A stretch of DNA of 64,000 nucleotides from an uncultured Victivallis sp. (GTDB taxonomy: Bacteria; Verrucomicrobiota; Lentisphaeria; Victivallales; Victivallaceae), in NCBI GenBank assembly GCA_944389935.1, contig CALXOE010000002.1:1-64000 (forward strand), given 5' to 3'. Position numbers and translations under genes: made by a program. Below the pieces are notes generated by a model. The model was not told the DNA's origin. It saw nothing but the letters and a program-made list of their open reading frames with translations, and did not search any database. Shown piece after piece: positions 1 through 10,658 of the stretch (the first letter of the stretch is position 1; each line of letters starts with the position of its first letter).

Positions 1-43
1 AAGTGGTTAACAGCCACCTACTCTACCGCTGAGCTATGCCGGA
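1..43 (-). tRNA. tRNA-Asn (GTT), 5' part only
   Basis: On the minus strand, positions 43 to 1 read as tRNA nucleotides 1 to about 44. The acceptor 5' strand is TCCGGCA, the D-stem pairs are GCTC/GAGT, and the anticodon stem is GGTGG/CCACT closing the loop CTGTTAA, with anticodon GTT (Asn). The variable loop, T-arm and acceptor 3' strand lie beyond the left edge. A good promoter lies just upstream. Confidence 0.93.
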
Positions 44-78
44 GCGTATATGCTGAACTTTTCTGTCCCGCGTATTTT

Positions 79-108
79 ATAATATATACCCGTTTTTTGA
101 GGTGTCAA
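79..108 (-). promoter_or_regulatory. promoter of tRNA-Asn
   Basis: On the minus strand there is a perfect -35 TTGACA (108-103) and, after 17-18 nt, an AT-rich -10 (TATTAT at 84-79, or ATATTA one base upstream). The predicted start is near position 72, giving a leader of about 29 nt before the tRNA. Confidence 0.8.
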
Positions 109-594
109 GCCGATTTGCAAGAAAAAATTGATAACGTCCCTGTTTTTTTGCCGTTCAGCTGAAGCGCAGCGGACTCTGCCGCTCCCTCGATGACTTCAGG
201 TCGCGCCGAAATGCACTTGCTCCACGCCGGAGGTTTATCGTGCCTTTCGTCGCGCGACAACTCGAGTCCGCAGCCGGTTTTCAGTCGAGATTCCCGGAAG
301 AACCCCGCGCTTTTTCTCCGGACAAAGCAACTTCAACACCAGCGGCAGATCCGAGGTGATGCGACGGGATCCCCACTGCCCGGTCTGCGTATCGAATCCG
401 CTCTCCGGAGCAAAACGAACGACACATGAGGTCTCCGGGTGTGCATCGTGGACAGCGCGATTGCGTTCCCGCCCCGCCTGAGAAGTTTCCAGCGCGGAAA
501 CCATGAGTTGAGCCGGAAAGCCGCAAGCCCGGGGAGCGCCCTCCGCCGGTTGGACCGGCGGACAGGCTGTTCTTTCCCCGCAGCAGGAGTGGGG
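109..594. other. stretch without a convincing gene
   Basis: About 490 bp between the tRNA promoter and the end of carB. Both strands contain open frames of 80-120 codons that overlap one another, and none has a ribosome binding site with a recognisable product. A minus-strand frame of 89 codons (504-235) begins with ATG but matches nothing I recognise. A small hairpin, TCCGCCGG/CCGGCGGA at 543-550 and 556-563, lies 32 nt beyond the carB stop. It has no T-tract, so it is at best a weak or Rho-assisted terminator. The region could be decayed coding DNA. Confidence 0.4.
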
Positions 595-3500
595 TCAGCG
601 GTGAATGTGCCGGTGATACTCCTGAAGACTGCACACCTCAAAGCGCCCGAAATCCGCCTTGTCCCGGAGACCCTCGATGGCGGCGGTCAGCCCCGCGATC
701 GTCGTCGTGATCGGTATCCCCGAGACAACCGCCCCGGAACGCATGCGGATCTCATCGACCATCGCACCCGCTCCGGATTCCGTGGAGTTGATGATCCACT
801 GAATCTCCTTTTCACGGATCAGATCGAGGATGTTCGGCCGTCCGCGCGAAATCCGGAAGATCGCCCGGGTCTTGATCCCCGCATTGTAGAGCAGCGTCGA
901 GGTCCCGAGCGTCGCGTAGAGGTTGTAGCCGAGCTTCACAAGCTGTTCGGCAAGCTTGACCGCCCGCGGCTTGTCCTGGTCACGCAGCGAGATGAAGACA
1001 TTGCCGGAGGCCGGCAGCTTGTTCCCCGCCGCAAGCTGGCTCTTCAGGTACGCAAGTCCGCGCTCCGCGTCGAGACTCATGACCTCACCCGTGGATTTCA
1101 TCTCCGGAGAGAGCACAATGTCCACCCCCGGGAACTTCACGAACGGGAAGACCGCCTCTTTCACGGCGGTGTACGGAATGTGCACCTCCCGCGTGAACCC
1201 GAGCGACTCGAGCGTTTCCCCCGCCATGCAGCGCGCCGCGAGCGCCGCCAGCGGCACACCGGTCGCCTTGCTCACAAACGGCACCGTCCGCGAGGCGCGC
1301 GGATTGACTTCGATGATGTAGATCTCGCCTTCCTTGACCGCAAGCTGCATGTTCATGAGTCCGCAGACGTGCAGTTCGCGGGCGAACGCCCGGGCGTATT
1401 CACGCACGCGCTCCTGAATTTCAGCAGAGAGCGTCATCGGCGGAATCACGCTGGCCGAGTCGCCGGAGTGAATCCCCGCCGGTTCGACGTGTTCGAGAAT
1501 CGCACCGATCACGGTGGTTTTCCCGTCCGAGATGCAGTCCACGTCGAGTTCGGTCGCGTCCTCGAGGAACCGGTCGATCAGGATCGGTTTGCCCTCCGCG
1601 ACTGCGGCGGCCTCCTCGACGAATTTGCGCAGATACTTCTCCTTGTAGACGATAACCATGCCGCGTCCGCCGAGCACGAACGACGGACGCACCAGCAGCG
1701 GATATCCGATCTTTTCCGCAATCGCGACCGCTTCGTCGACGCTGTGCGCGATGCCGCTCTCCGGCTGGCGGATGCCGATCCGCCCGGCAAGCTGCTTGAA
1801 GAAGTCGCGGTCCTCGGCCGCGTCGATGTCATCCGGCGACGTGCCGATCACGTTCGCTCCCGCGGCGCGGAGCTGCTGCGCAAGATTCAGCGGCGTCTGA
1901 CCGCCGAACTGCACGATCACACCTGAACACGACTCGCGCTCGTAGATGTGCATGACATCCTCGAGCGTGAGCGGCTCGAAATAGAGCTTGTCGCTCGTGT
2001 CGTAGTCGGTCGAGACGGTTTCGGGATTGCTGTTGACCATGACCACTTCGTACCCGGCCTTGTGCAGCGCAAAGGCGGCGTGGCAGCAGCAGTAGTCGAA
2101 TTCGATCCCCTGGCCGATGCGGTTCGGCCCGCCGCCGAGCACCATGATCGTTTTGCGGCCGCCGTGATCGCGGACCGGTTCGCCCCCTTCGCCCCAGGCC
2201 GAGTAGTAGTAGGGCGTGATCGCCTCGAACTCCCCGGCGCAGGTGTCGACGGTTCCGTAGAACGGCTCGAGCCCGGTGCGGCGCCGCGCGGCGCGCACCT
2301 CGAGTTCCGTCGTGCCGAGCAGAAACGCGATCTGGCGGTCGCTGTAGCCGAGCTCCTTGGCCTGCAGGAAGAGCGGCCGGTCGGCTTCGAGTCCCGCGAG
2401 TGTTCCGGCCGAGCGGATCTCCTCCTCGAAAGCCGCAAGTTCCGCGAGATGACGCAGAAAATACGGGTCGATCCCGGTGAGTTCGTTGAGCACTTCGACG
2501 CTCCAGCCGCGCTTCAGGGCGGCACGGATGACGAAGATCCGCTCCGCGTTCGGGCGGATGAGTTCGGCTTTGAGCGTCTCGTCATCCATCGACTCGAATT
2601 TGCCGTCTTTGCCGTCGGCGCCGAATCCGGCCCGTCCGGTCTCGAGCGAACGCAGCGCTTTCTGCAGCGACTGCTTGAGGTTGCGCCCGATCGCCATGGC
2701 TTCCCCGACCGACTTCATCTGAGTGCCGAGCGTGGAGTCGGCCATCGGGAACTTCTCGAATGTGAAGCGCGGAACTTTCGTCACCACATAGTCGAGCGAC
2801 GGCTCGAAACAGCTCGGAGTGCTGCCGGTGATGTCGTTGCGCAATTCATCGAGCGTGTACCCGACCGCGAGCAGTGCGGCGATCTTCGCGATCGGAAACC
2901 CGGTCGCCTTGGAGGCGAGGGCGCTCGACCGCGAAACACGCGGATTCATCTCGATGATGATCCGCCGCCCGTTTTCCGGATTCACGGCCCACTGCACGTT
3001 CGAGCCGCCGGTTTCGACGCCGATCGCCGCCATCACCGCGAGTGAGTCGTCGCGCATGGCCTGGTATTCGCGGTCGGTGAGGGTCTGGATCGGCGCGATC
3101 GTGATCGAGTCCCCCGTGTGGACGCCCATCGGATCGAGATTCTCGATCGAGCAGACGATGACCGCGTTGCCGGCCTTGTCGCGCATGACCTCCATCTCGA
3201 ACTCCTTCCAGCCGAGCAGCGACTCCTCGATGAGCACTTCGGAGTTCATGCTCGCGTCGAGCCCGCGCCGGACGATCTCCTCGAACTCCTGCTGGTCGTG
3301 CGCGATGCCGCCGCCCGTGCCGCCGAGCGTGAATCCCGGCCGGATGATGAGCGGCCAGCTGCCGATCGTCGAGGCGACCGCCTGCGCTTCGGACATCGAG
3401 TGAGCCGATCCCGAGCGCGGCAGATCCAGGCCGATCCCGAGCATGCACTGTTTGAAGAGCTGGCGGTCCTCGGCGCGCTCGATCGCTTCGGCGGTCGCGC

Positions 3501-3849
3501 CGATGAGTTCGATCTGATAGCGTTCGAGAATGCCGCGTTTTTCGAGTTCCATCGCGAGGTTCAGCGCGGTCTGGCCGCCGAGGGTCGGCAGCAGTGCGTC
3601 GGGCCGTTCCCGCCGGATGATCTCGTGCAGAATGTCCGCCGTCAACGGTTCGATGTAGGTACGGTCGGCGAATTCCGGATCGGTCATGATCGTGGCCGGA
3701 TTGCTGTTCACGAGCACGACCTCGAACCCCTCGCGCTTCAGCGCCTTGCACGCCTGCACGCCGGAGTAGTCGAATTCGCACCCCTGGCCGATGACGATCG
3801 GGCCGGAGCCGATCAGCATGATTTTTCTGATATCGTCGCGTTTCGGCAT
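595..3849 (-). CDS. carB: carbamoyl-phosphate synthase large subunit
   Basis: CarB makes carbamoyl phosphate from bicarbonate, ATP and the ammonia passed on by CarA, feeding pyrimidine and arginine synthesis. The 1084-residue protein has the full family layout. Two homologous ATP-grasp halves each open with a GxGPxxIGQGxEFDY-type motif ([15 protein letters not shown] near the N-terminus, [15 protein letters not shown] near residue 580), and a C-terminal MGS-like allosteric domain follows (about 940-1084). I chose ATG 3849, preceded by AAAGGAAA, because it lies 2 nt after the pyrG stop. A TTG two codons upstream would overlap pyrG. It is the last gene of the run glnN-purF-carA-pyrG-carB. Confidence 0.97.
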   Translation of the reverse strand: MPKRDDIRKIMLIGSGPIVIGQGCEFDYSGVQACKALKREGFEVVLVNSNPATIMTDPEFADRTYIEPLTADILHEIIRRERPDALLPTLGGQTALNLAMELEKRGILERYQIELIGATAEAIERAEDRQLFKQCMLGIGLDLPRSGSAHSMSEAQAVASTIGSWPLIIRPGFTLGGTGGGIAHDQQEFEEIVRRGLDASMNSEVLIEESLLGWKEFEMEVMRDKAGNAVIVCSIENLDPMGVHTGDSITIAPIQTLTDREYQAMRDDSLAVMAAIGVETGGSNVQWAVNPENGRRIIIEMNPRVSRSSALASKATGFPIAKIAALLAVGYTLDELRNDITGSTPSCFEPSLDYVVTKVPRFTFEKFPMADSTLGTQMKSVGEAMAIGRNLKQSLQKALRSLETGRAGFGADGKDGKFESMDDETLKAELIRPNAERIFVIRAALKRGWSVEVLNELTGIDPYFLRHLAELAAFEEEIRSAGTLAGLEADRPLFLQAKELGYSDRQIAFLLGTTELEVRAARRRTGLEPFYGTVDTCAGEFEAITPYYYSAWGEGGEPVRDHGGRKTIMVLGGGPNRIGQGIEFDYCCCHAAFALHKAGYEVVMVNSNPETVSTDYDTSDKLYFEPLTLEDVMHIYERESCSGVIVQFGGQTPLNLAQQLRAAGANVIGTSPDDIDAAEDRDFFKQLAGRIGIRQPESGIAHSVDEAVAIAEKIGYPLLVRPSFVLGGRGMVIVYKEKYLRKFVEEAAAVAEGKPILIDRFLEDATELDVDCISDGKTTVIGAILEHVEPAGIHSGDSASVIPPMTLSAEIQERVREYARAFARELHVCGLMNMQLAVKEGEIYIIEVNPRASRTVPFVSKATGVPLAALAARCMAGETLESLGFTREVHIPYTAVKEAVFPFVKFPGVDIVLSPEMKSTGEVMSLDAERGLAYLKSQLAAGNKLPASGNVFISLRDQDKPRAVKLAEQLVKLGYNLYATLGTSTLLYNAGIKTRAIFRISRGRPNILDLIREKEIQWIINSTESGAGAMVDEIRMRSGAVVSGIPITTTIAGLTAAIEGLRDKADFGRFEVCSLQEYHRHIHR

Positions 3850-3851
3850 GA

Positions 3852-5462
3852 TCAATTTCCTTTCCGCTGCTGCAACGCCGCCGCGATCAGCCCGTCGAAG
3901 AGCGGATGGGGCTGCCGGGGGCGGGATTTGAATTCAGGATGGAACTGGCAGCCGATGAAGAACGGATGTTCCGCGCCGAGTTCCACGATTTCGGCGAGCT
4001 GCCCGTCGGGACTCGCGCCCGCAACCTTGAGCCCGGCCGCCTCGAGTTCACGCTTGAACGCCGGATTGAACTCGTAACGGTGACGGTGGCGTTCGCTGAT
4101 TTCGGAGGTGTTGTAGAGTTCCGCGCTGCGGCTGCCCGGGACGAGGACGCACGGATAGGCGCCGAGCCGCATCGTGCCGCCCTTGGCTGTGACGGAGCGC
4201 TGCTCCTCCATGAGGTCGATGACCGGGTGCGTCGTCGCACTGTCGAACTCCGTGCTGTTCGCATCTCCCCAGCCGACCACGTCGCGTGCGAATTCGATGA
4301 CCGCGCACTGCATCCCGAGGCAGATGCCGAGGAACGGGATCTTGTGCGTTCTGGCGTATTCGACCGCCTTGATCTTGCCGGGGACGCCGCGTTCGCCGAA
4401 GCCGCCGGGAACGAGGATCGCGTCCGCTTTCCCGAGAATCTTCGCCGCGTCGCCCGTTTCGAGCTCCTCGGCTTCGACCGGCAGAAAGCGGACTTTCGCA
4501 TGGTGGTGGATTCCGGCGTGGCTGAGCGCCTCATAAATGCTCTTGTAGGCGTCCTGATGGCGGATGTATTTTCCGACCACGGCGACGGTGCACTCCGTTT
4601 CCGGATGCAGCACGCCGTCGAGCCAGACGCGGTAGTCGTCCAGATCGAGTTCGCCCGGCTCAAGCCGCAGAAGTTCAAGCACTTTCAAGTCAAGCCCCTG
4701 CCGCGCAAGTTCGAGCGGAACTTCGTAGATCGAGTTTTTCACGTCGAGCTCCTCGATCACGCAGTCGCGCGGGACGTTGCAGAACATCGAGAGCTTCTTG
4801 AAATGCTCCTCCTCCATCGGGATCTCCGTGCGGCAGACGAGGATGTCCGGCGCGATGCCGATGCTCTGAAGCGTCGAGACCGAGTGCTGCGACGGCTTGG
4901 TCTTGAGCTCTTTCGCCGCGCGGATGTAGGGCACGAGCGTGAGATGCACAAAGATCACCTCGTCGCGCCGCGCCGCAAGTTTGAACTGCCGCGCGGCCTC
5001 GAGGAACGGGAGACTCTCGATGTCTCCGGCGGTTCCGCCGATTTCGGTGATCGCGATATCGACCTGCGGCCGGTGCAGCGACTGCATCGCGCGCTTGATC
5101 TCGTCGGTGATGTGAGGAACAACCTGCACGGTGCCACCGAGGTAGCCGCCGGAACGTTCGCGGTTGATGACATTGCTGTAGATTTTCCCGCTCGTATAGT
5201 TGCTCGCTTTCGTGCAGACGACTCCGGCGATGCGTTCGTAGTGGCCGAGGTCGAGGTCGGTCTCGGCGCCGTCGTCGGTCACGAACACTTCGCCGTGCTG
5301 GTAAGGACTCATGGTGCCGGGGTCGACGTTCAGATAGGGATCGAGCTTCTGCATGGCGACGCGATAACCCCGTTTCGCGAGCAGCATCGCGAGCGCCGCG
5401 CCCGTGATGCCTTTCCCGAGGCTGGAAACGACCCCGCCGGTGATGAAGATGTGTCTGGTCAT
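3852..5462 (-). CDS. pyrG: CTP synthase
   Basis: Converts UTP to CTP using glutamine and ATP in the cytoplasm. The 536-residue length is typical. The N-terminal amidoligase domain opens with [15 protein letters not shown] and contains the conserved stretch [20 protein letters not shown]. The C-terminal class I glutaminase has its nucleophile in GICLGMQ (Cys381) and the His/Glu pair in FHPEFKSRP. It sits between carA (7 nt) and carB (2 nt), so it is almost certainly co-transcribed with both. Placing pyrG between carA and carB is unusual and puts two more glutaminases behind glutamine synthetase. Its ribosome binding site is weak (GGAG about 13 nt from the start), suggesting coupling to carA translation. 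Confidence 0.97.
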   Translation of the reverse strand: MTRHIFITGGVVSSLGKGITGAALAMLLAKRGYRVAMQKLDPYLNVDPGTMSPYQHGEVFVTDDGAETDLDLGHYERIAGVVCTKASNYTSGKIYSNVINRERSGGYLGGTVQVVPHITDEIKRAMQSLHRPQVDIAITEIGGTAGDIESLPFLEAARQFKLAARRDEVIFVHLTLVPYIRAAKELKTKPSQHSVSTLQSIGIAPDILVCRTEIPMEEEHFKKLSMFCNVPRDCVIEELDVKNSIYEVPLELARQGLDLKVLELLRLEPGELDLDDYRVWLDGVLHPETECTVAVVGKYIRHQDAYKSIYEALSHAGIHHHAKVRFLPVEAEELETGDAAKILGKADAILVPGGFGERGVPGKIKAVEYARTHKIPFLGICLGMQCAVIEFARDVVGWGDANSTEFDSATTHPVIDLMEEQRSVTAKGGTMRLGAYPCVLVPGSRSAELYNTSEISERHRHRYEFNPAFKRELEAAGLKVAGASPDGQLAEIVELGAEHPFFIGCQFHPEFKSRPRQPHPLFDGLIAAALQQRKGN

Positions 5463-5469
5463 GATGAAT

Positions 5470-6570
5470 TCAGCGCTCCATGAGTTTCCGGAATTCCTGG
5501 AAAAGCGAAAACGAATCGTGCGGCCCCGGTGCGGCTTCCGGATGGAACTGCACCGACGCGGCGGGTTCCGTGCGATGGCGGACTCCCTCGATCGTATTGT
5601 CGTTCAAGTTGATATGCGTGACTTCGAGCGTCGCGGGCAGCGCCCCGGCTTTCAGCGCGAAGTTGTGATTCTGTGAAGTGATCTCGACTTTGTTCGTCAG
5701 CAGATTCCGGACCGGGTGGTTGCAGCCGTGATGGCCGAACTTCAATCTTCCGCACTCCGCTCCGGAGGCGAGCCCGAAAAGCTGATGTCCGAGGCAGATC
5801 CCGAAGAGCGGCACCTTGCCGATGAGCTCCCGGATCGTCCGGATCGCGTAACCGACGGCGGCCGGGTCGGCCGGGCCGTTCGAGAGGAACACGCCGTCGG
5901 GATTCTGCGCCAGCGCGTCTTCCGCCGTCGCGGCGGCGGGCAGGACGGTCACGCGCATGTTGTTCGCGGCAAGTCCGCGCAGGATGTTGTATTTGATCCC
6001 GAAGTCGAACGCGACGACGTGGAACTCTCCCTCGGAATTCCATTCGTAAGGCTTTCCGGTCGTGACCCGGGCGGCATAGTCCTGACCGTCGAGTCCCTCC
6101 CAGGCGCGGGCACGTTCGACCGCCTCGGCTTCCGTGAGCGGTTCGGTACTCGTGTGCAGATACGCTTTCTGACTGCCTTCGTCGCGCAGCATGAGCGTGA
6201 GACGGCGCGTATCGACCCCGGCGATGCCGGGTTTGCCGTTCCGCTTGAGGTAGTCCGCAAGCGACTCCTCGGAGCGGAAGTTCGAGGGCTCATTGAGTTC
6301 GTGGATCACGAGCCCGTTCAGAAACAATCCGCGGGACTCCTCGTCCTGCGGATTGCAGCCGTAATTTCCAATTTCGGGGGCGGTCAACGTGACGAACTGC
6401 CCTGCGTAGGAGGGATCCGTCACAATCTCCTGATACCCGCTCATGCCGGTGTTGAACACCGCTTCCCCGACCGTGTCGACAGGGGCGCCGAAGCTCCAGC
6501 CCCGGAATATCGCCCCGTTCGCGAGCGCGAGGAATGCGGCCCGTTCACGCCGCTCTTTCCAATGTAACAT
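5470..6570 (-). CDS. carA: carbamoyl-phosphate synthase small subunit (glutaminase)
   Basis: Hydrolyses glutamine and channels ammonia to CarB. The 366-residue protein has the CarA N-terminal domain ([19 protein letters not shown]) followed by a class I amidotransferase domain with nucleophile Cys259 in FGICLGHQ and the His/Glu pair in [13 protein letters not shown] 6570 has AAGGAG 7 nt upstream. The gene lies 43 nt after purF and 7 nt before pyrG. No leader peptide or pyrimidine attenuator is visible in the 43-nt gap, so expression probably follows the glnN operon. Confidence 0.97.
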   Translation of the reverse strand: MLHWKERRERAAFLALANGAIFRGWSFGAPVDTVGEAVFNTGMSGYQEIVTDPSYAGQFVTLTAPEIGNYGCNPQDEESRGLFLNGLVIHELNEPSNFRSEESLADYLKRNGKPGIAGVDTRRLTLMLRDEGSQKAYLHTSTEPLTEAEAVERARAWEGLDGQDYAARVTTGKPYEWNSEGEFHVVAFDFGIKYNILRGLAANNMRVTVLPAAATAEDALAQNPDGVFLSNGPADPAAVGYAIRTIRELIGKVPLFGICLGHQLFGLASGAECGRLKFGHHGCNHPVRNLLTNKVEITSQNHNFALKAGALPATLEVTHINLNDNTIEGVRHRTEPAASVQFHPEAAPGPHDSFSLFQEFRKLMER

Positions 6571-6613
6571 ATCTGTGCTCCTTATCAGTATGTTTGATGT
6601 TCCATGTTTCGTG

Positions 6614-8380
6614 TCAATAAGCTCTTGCGTCGATGTGTTCGATGTAGTTCACGAGGGCGCGGTTCACGACGCGGAACCCGCCCGGAGTCGGATAGTCTCC
6701 GGTGAAATACCAGTTGCCGGTGTGTTCCGGACAGCACTCGGCGAGATCTTCGCAGGTCTGGAAGACCACTGCGAAGTCCGCGCGCATTCCCTCGGGCTTC
6801 AGCCGGGCGGCGATTGCGCGACTGAGATCCGCGTCGGAGATCGCCTCGTAGACCGGGCGCACGCAGTTGGTCATCTCTTTCGCTGGACCGGTGAGCTGTC
6901 GTTTCGCATTTTCGTAGCACTGCTCGAGCAGCGCGAGGTTGCCGCGTTCGCGCAACAGGTCGACGGCCGCTTCGAATGCGACGAGCTCTTTCAAACTGGC
7001 CATGTCGATGCCGTAACAGTCGGGATATTTGATCGGCGGCGCGGCCGAGGCGATGACGATCTTCTTCGGAGAGAGCCGGTCGAAGATCGGCAGAATCGCG
7101 TTTCTGAGCGTGTTGCCGCGTACGATCGAGTCGTCGAGCGCCACGAGCGTGTCCGAACCGGGCCGGACCAGCCCGTAGGTCACGTCGTAAATGTGCATGT
7201 AGAACTCCTTCCGGCTCGCGGCGTCGGCGATGAACGTGCGGAATTTCGCGTCCTTGATCGCGATCTGGCCGAACCGGACGGTGTGACCCTCCTCGCAGGC
7301 GATGCGGTTCAACGTATCGAGCAGTCCGTGAAAACTCGCCTGCGCGGTGTTCGGGATGTAGGAGAAAAGCGTGTTTTCAAAATCTTTCCCGGTTTCGCGC
7401 AGCACGGCGGGCACGAGTTTGCGCCCGAGCGCGCGCCGCTCACGATGAATGTCGGCATCGTTCGGGCGCGAGAAGTAGATGCGTTCAAAGACGCACCGCC
7501 GCAGCGGTTTCGGGTCGAGGCAGGGACGGAATTCGACGTTGCCGTCTCGACTGATGATAAGCGCTTCTCCCGGAGGAAGTTCCGAGACTTCCGCAGTCGT
7601 GCAGTCGAACGCTGCCTGGATCGCGGGACGCTCGGAACTCACAACCGCGACTTCATCGTCGAAATAGAAGTAACCGGGTCGGATTCCCGCCGCGTCGCGG
7701 ATCGCGAATCCGGTGCCGTCCCCGAGCATGCCGCAGAGCGTGAACGCGCCGTCGAAATCGCCGCACGCTTCGCGCAGCACTGCGGCGAGGTCGACATGGT
7801 GCGGATTCCGGTCGAGCGCCTTTTCCAGGCAGTGCCCGATCATCTGCAGAATCAGATACCCGTCCGCGCGGCTCGCCGGGTGGTGGCCGGTCGCGATGAG
7901 CTTGGCAAACAGCTCCCGCGTATCGGTCAGATTGAAGTTCCCCGCGAGCAGCAGCGTGCGGTTCAAGCAGGAGTTCGGGCGGACGAACGGATGACACGCT
8001 TCCAGTCCGCCCCGCCCGAACGTGCCGTATCGCAGATGGCCGAGGTAGAGTTCGCCGCAGAACGGGTGATTCCGCCGCTCCGAGGCGGAGAGGGGATCCT
8101 CGCCCTGCGGGATCGTCTTTCCGATCCGCTCAAGCAGATCGGCCAGCGGCATGTTCCGGTTCGATTTTTCGAGCGAGAAACACGGTTCGCCGGGAACGGG
8201 GTCGAGCCGGATGCAGCCGATTCCGGCGCCATCCTGCCCGCGGTTGTGCTGCTTTTCGAGCAGTAACGCGAGATGTTCGTACCCGTAGAACGGTGTTCCG
8301 TACTTGCGGACATAGTGAGCGATGCTGCGGCGGAGCCGCAGCATGCTGACCGCACACTCGTGTTTAATCGAATCAGACAT
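6614..8380 (-). CDS. purF: amidophosphoribosyltransferase
   Basis: First committed step of purine synthesis: PRPP plus glutamine gives 5-phosphoribosylamine. The 588-residue protein resembles the long Bacteroidetes-type PurF, with the Ntn nucleophile Cys9 in KHECAV, which implies little or no propeptide removal. The C-terminal phosphoribosyltransferase domain has the PRPP loop LVALDDSIVRGNT and the conserved segment SAAPPIKYPDCYGID. The nucleophile is not at position 2, as it is in the E. coli enzyme. It begins 18 nt after glnN and forms part of the same run of glutamine-using enzymes. Confidence 0.93.
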   Translation of the reverse strand: MSDSIKHECAVSMLRLRRSIAHYVRKYGTPFYGYEHLALLLEKQHNRGQDGAGIGCIRLDPVPGEPCFSLEKSNRNMPLADLLERIGKTIPQGEDPLSASERRNHPFCGELYLGHLRYGTFGRGGLEACHPFVRPNSCLNRTLLLAGNFNLTDTRELFAKLIATGHHPASRADGYLILQMIGHCLEKALDRNPHHVDLAAVLREACGDFDGAFTLCGMLGDGTGFAIRDAAGIRPGYFYFDDEVAVVSSERPAIQAAFDCTTAEVSELPPGEALIISRDGNVEFRPCLDPKPLRRCVFERIYFSRPNDADIHRERRALGRKLVPAVLRETGKDFENTLFSYIPNTAQASFHGLLDTLNRIACEEGHTVRFGQIAIKDAKFRTFIADAASRKEFYMHIYDVTYGLVRPGSDTLVALDDSIVRGNTLRNAILPIFDRLSPKKIVIASAAPPIKYPDCYGIDMASLKELVAFEAAVDLLRERGNLALLEQCYENAKRQLTGPAKEMTNCVRPVYEAISDADLSRAIAARLKPEGMRADFAVVFQTCEDLAECCPEHTGNWYFTGDYPTPGGFRVVNRALVNYIEHIDARAY

Positions 8381-8398
8381 GCTGCAACTTCCTCATGT

Positions 8399-10531
8399 TC
8401 AGTAGACGAAGAGCATTTCGCGATACTTCGGCAACGGCCAGCACTCATCGGCGACGAGTCGTTCGAGCGAATCGACCGTTCCGCGCAGATCGGCCATCGC
8501 CGCGAGGATCTCCTCGTGGAGTCCGCCCAGCGCGGTCTTGAGTGCGGCGCACTTCTGCGTGAGATCGTCGAGACCGGCTCCGAGCGCGGTTGCGGAATTT
8601 TCGAGCGCGGCGAGTCCGACCGTGAGACCGGCCTCTTTCGCCGCGGCGAGGGATTTCGCGACTTTGCCGTATTCGGCGGTGACGACCGGCGTGATCATGC
8701 TGGTCGCGATTTCGAGCGCAATCTCGCCCTCGATGCGGATCCGGCGATGGTACTCCTCGAGGAAGACCTCAAACCGGGATTCGAGTTCGCGCCGGTTGTA
8801 GACGCCGTACTTCTCGAGCATCGCAACGTTCGCCGGAGCGGTCAGGCAGCGCAGCGCTTCCATCGTGGTCCGGGCGTTCGGCAGACCGCGTCTTTCGGCC
8901 TCCTTGAGCCACTCTTCGGTGTAGCCGTCGCCGTTGAAGATGATCCGCTTGTGCGATTTGATGACCTGCTGCAGATGCTTCTGAAGTCCGGCGTGGAACT
9001 CCTCCGGGCTGAGTTTCTCGAGCACGTCGCTCATGCGGTCAAACGCTTCGGCGACAATCGTGTTGAGGATCGTATTCGGACCCGAGCACGACTGGCTCGA
9101 ACCCGGCGCCCGGAACTCGAACTTGTTGCCGGTGAACGCGAAGGGACTCGTCCGGTTGCGGTCGGTCGCATCGCGCGGCAGCGGCGGGAGCGTGTCAGCG
9201 CCGATCCGCATCGCACCGGGGTGGCGGCTCGACGTGGGCGTTCCCTTTTCGAGCTGTTCGATCACGTCCGCGAGCTGGTCGCCGAGATACATCGAGATGA
9301 TCGCCGGAGGCGCCTCATTCGCCCCGAGCCGGTGATCGTTGCCCGCTCCGGTGACGGAGGCCCGCAGCAGATCTCCGTGCATGTCGACCGCTTCGATGAT
9401 CGCCGTAAGCACGGTCAGGAAGATCGCGTTCTGATGCGGATCCGTGCCCGGATTGAGCAGATTGCGCTTGCCGTAGGCGACCGACCAGTTGTTGTGCTTG
9501 CCGGAGCCGTTGATTCCCGCGAACGGCTTTTCATGCAGCAGGCAGACCAGACCATTGCGGTCGGCAACCTGGCGCAGCACTTCCATGACGAGCATGTTGT
9601 GGTCGCAGGCGAGATTCAGTTCCTCGAACATCGGAGCGAGCTCGAACTGGGCGGGCGCAACCTCGTTGTGACGGGTCTTGGCCGGAATTCCGAGTTTCCA
9701 GAGCTCCTGTTCGACCTCGGTCATGAACGAGAGAATACGGTTCTTGATTGAGCCGAAGTAGTGGTCTTCAAGCTGCTGGTGCTTCGGCGGCGGCGCGCCG
9801 AAAACGGTTCTGCCGGTCTGGACGAGGTCGGGACGCTGCAAATAGAAGTGCTTGTCCACGAGGAAATATTCCTGTTCGGGTCCGAGCGTGATCGTGACCC
9901 GCTCCTCCGGCAGACCGAAACATTTCATCAGCCGCTTGGTCGAGACCGAGAGAGCCTGCATCGAGCGAAGCAGCGGGGTTTTCTTGTCGAGAGCCTCGCC
10001 GGTGTAGCTGCAGAACGCGGTCGGAATGCAGAGCGTAGCGCCGTTCGCGTGACGCTTGATGAACGCCGGACTGGTCGGATCCCACGCCGTATAGCCGCGC
10101 GCCTCGAAAGTCGACCGCAGTCCGCCTGACGGGAAGCTCGATGCGTCGGGCTCGCCGACGATGAGGTTTTTCCCGGAGAAGCTCATGATCGCTTTCGCCC
10201 CGTCCGGTTCGAGGAATGCGTCGTGCTTTTCGGCGGTGGAGCCGGTCAGCGGCTGGAACCAGTGCGTATAGTGGGTCGCTCCGCGTTCGAGTGCCCAGTG
10301 CTTCATCGCATGGGCGACGTCGCCGGCGATGTCGGGATCGAGCGGTTCGCCCTTTGTGATCGTCGCGAGCAGCTTCTCGCAGACGGGTTTCGAGAGATAT
10401 TCGCGCATGCAGTCGGTGTCGAACACATCCTCGGCGTAGCAGTCGAGGTTGACCGGCGCTGCCGGCATCGGTTCGCCTCCACGGAGTTCCGCCACAGCGT
10501 CGACGGCTTTCATTCGGTTCAGATTGCTCAT
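8399..10531 (-). CDS. glnN: glutamine synthetase, type III
   Basis: Makes glutamine from glutamate, ammonia and ATP. At 710 residues it is the long GSIII type found in Bacteroidetes, cyanobacteria and other anaerobes, not the roughly 450-residue GlnA. Visible motifs are SFSGKNLIVGEPDASSFPSG, the catalytic strand LGPEQEYFLVD, NEVAPAQFELAP, the ammonia/ATP-site stretch GINGSGKHNNWS, and NKFEFRAPGSSQS. A long reading frame runs far past the gene over the opposite strand of gltB. I chose ATG 10531 because AGGAGGAAG lies just upstream and MSNLNRMKAVDAV is a typical GSIII opening. It is divergent from gltB, with both sigma-70 and sigma-54 promoter signals upstream. Confidence 0.96.
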   Translation of the reverse strand: MSNLNRMKAVDAVAELRGGEPMPAAPVNLDCYAEDVFDTDCMREYLSKPVCEKLLATITKGEPLDPDIAGDVAHAMKHWALERGATHYTHWFQPLTGSTAEKHDAFLEPDGAKAIMSFSGKNLIVGEPDASSFPSGGLRSTFEARGYTAWDPTSPAFIKRHANGATLCIPTAFCSYTGEALDKKTPLLRSMQALSVSTKRLMKCFGLPEERVTITLGPEQEYFLVDKHFYLQRPDLVQTGRTVFGAPPPKHQQLEDHYFGSIKNRILSFMTEVEQELWKLGIPAKTRHNEVAPAQFELAPMFEELNLACDHNMLVMEVLRQVADRNGLVCLLHEKPFAGINGSGKHNNWSVAYGKRNLLNPGTDPHQNAIFLTVLTAIIEAVDMHGDLLRASVTGAGNDHRLGANEAPPAIISMYLGDQLADVIEQLEKGTPTSSRHPGAMRIGADTLPPLPRDATDRNRTSPFAFTGNKFEFRAPGSSQSCSGPNTILNTIVAEAFDRMSDVLEKLSPEEFHAGLQKHLQQVIKSHKRIIFNGDGYTEEWLKEAERRGLPNARTTMEALRCLTAPANVAMLEKYGVYNRRELESRFEVFLEEYHRRIRIEGEIALEIATSMITPVVTAEYGKVAKSLAAAKEAGLTVGLAALENSATALGAGLDDLTQKCAALKTALGGLHEEILAAMADLRGTVDSLERLVADECWPLPKYREMLFVY

Positions 10532-10577
10532 GATGCTTCCTCCTGTAGTTCGGTTGGGATGTTGCTGCGTTTGGTTA

Positions 10578-10594
10578 AGCAGATCGCGTGCCAA
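10578..10594 (-). promoter_or_regulatory. sigma-54 promoter of glnN
   Basis: On the minus strand TTGGCACGCGATCTGCT matches the sigma-54 consensus YTGGCACGRNNNTTGCW at all but two constrained positions. The essential GG (-24) and GC (-12) are present with exactly 10 nt between them. The predicted start is 10567, 36 nt before the glnN ATG. Confidence 0.72.
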
Positions 10595-10629
10595 CTTCGT
10601 TTTGAGCGGGAAAGCGATTCTTTTATCTG

Positions 10630-10658
10630 AATATACATTACAAAAATGTAAAATGCAA
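10630..10658 (-). promoter_or_regulatory. sigma-70 promoter of glnN
   Basis: The minus strand carries -35 TTGCAT (10658-10653), a 17-nt spacer and -10 TATATT (10635-10630). This would give a basal transcript starting near 10623. It overlaps the left arm of the intergenic palindrome, so a protein bound there could repress this promoter while activating the sigma-54 one. Confidence 0.65.

Noticed and set aside
235..504. Minus-strand 89-codon frame next to carB
   Set aside because: Starts with ATG but has no clear ribosome binding site, no recognised family, and two overlapping rivals in other frames.
543..563. Hairpin after carB as an intrinsic terminator
   Set aside because: Good 8-bp stem but no T-tract on the minus strand; recorded only within the gap description.
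439..1926. Plus-strand frame of 495 codons antisense to carB
   Set aside because: No ribosome binding site, Arg-rich composition, and complete overlap with conserved carB sequence.
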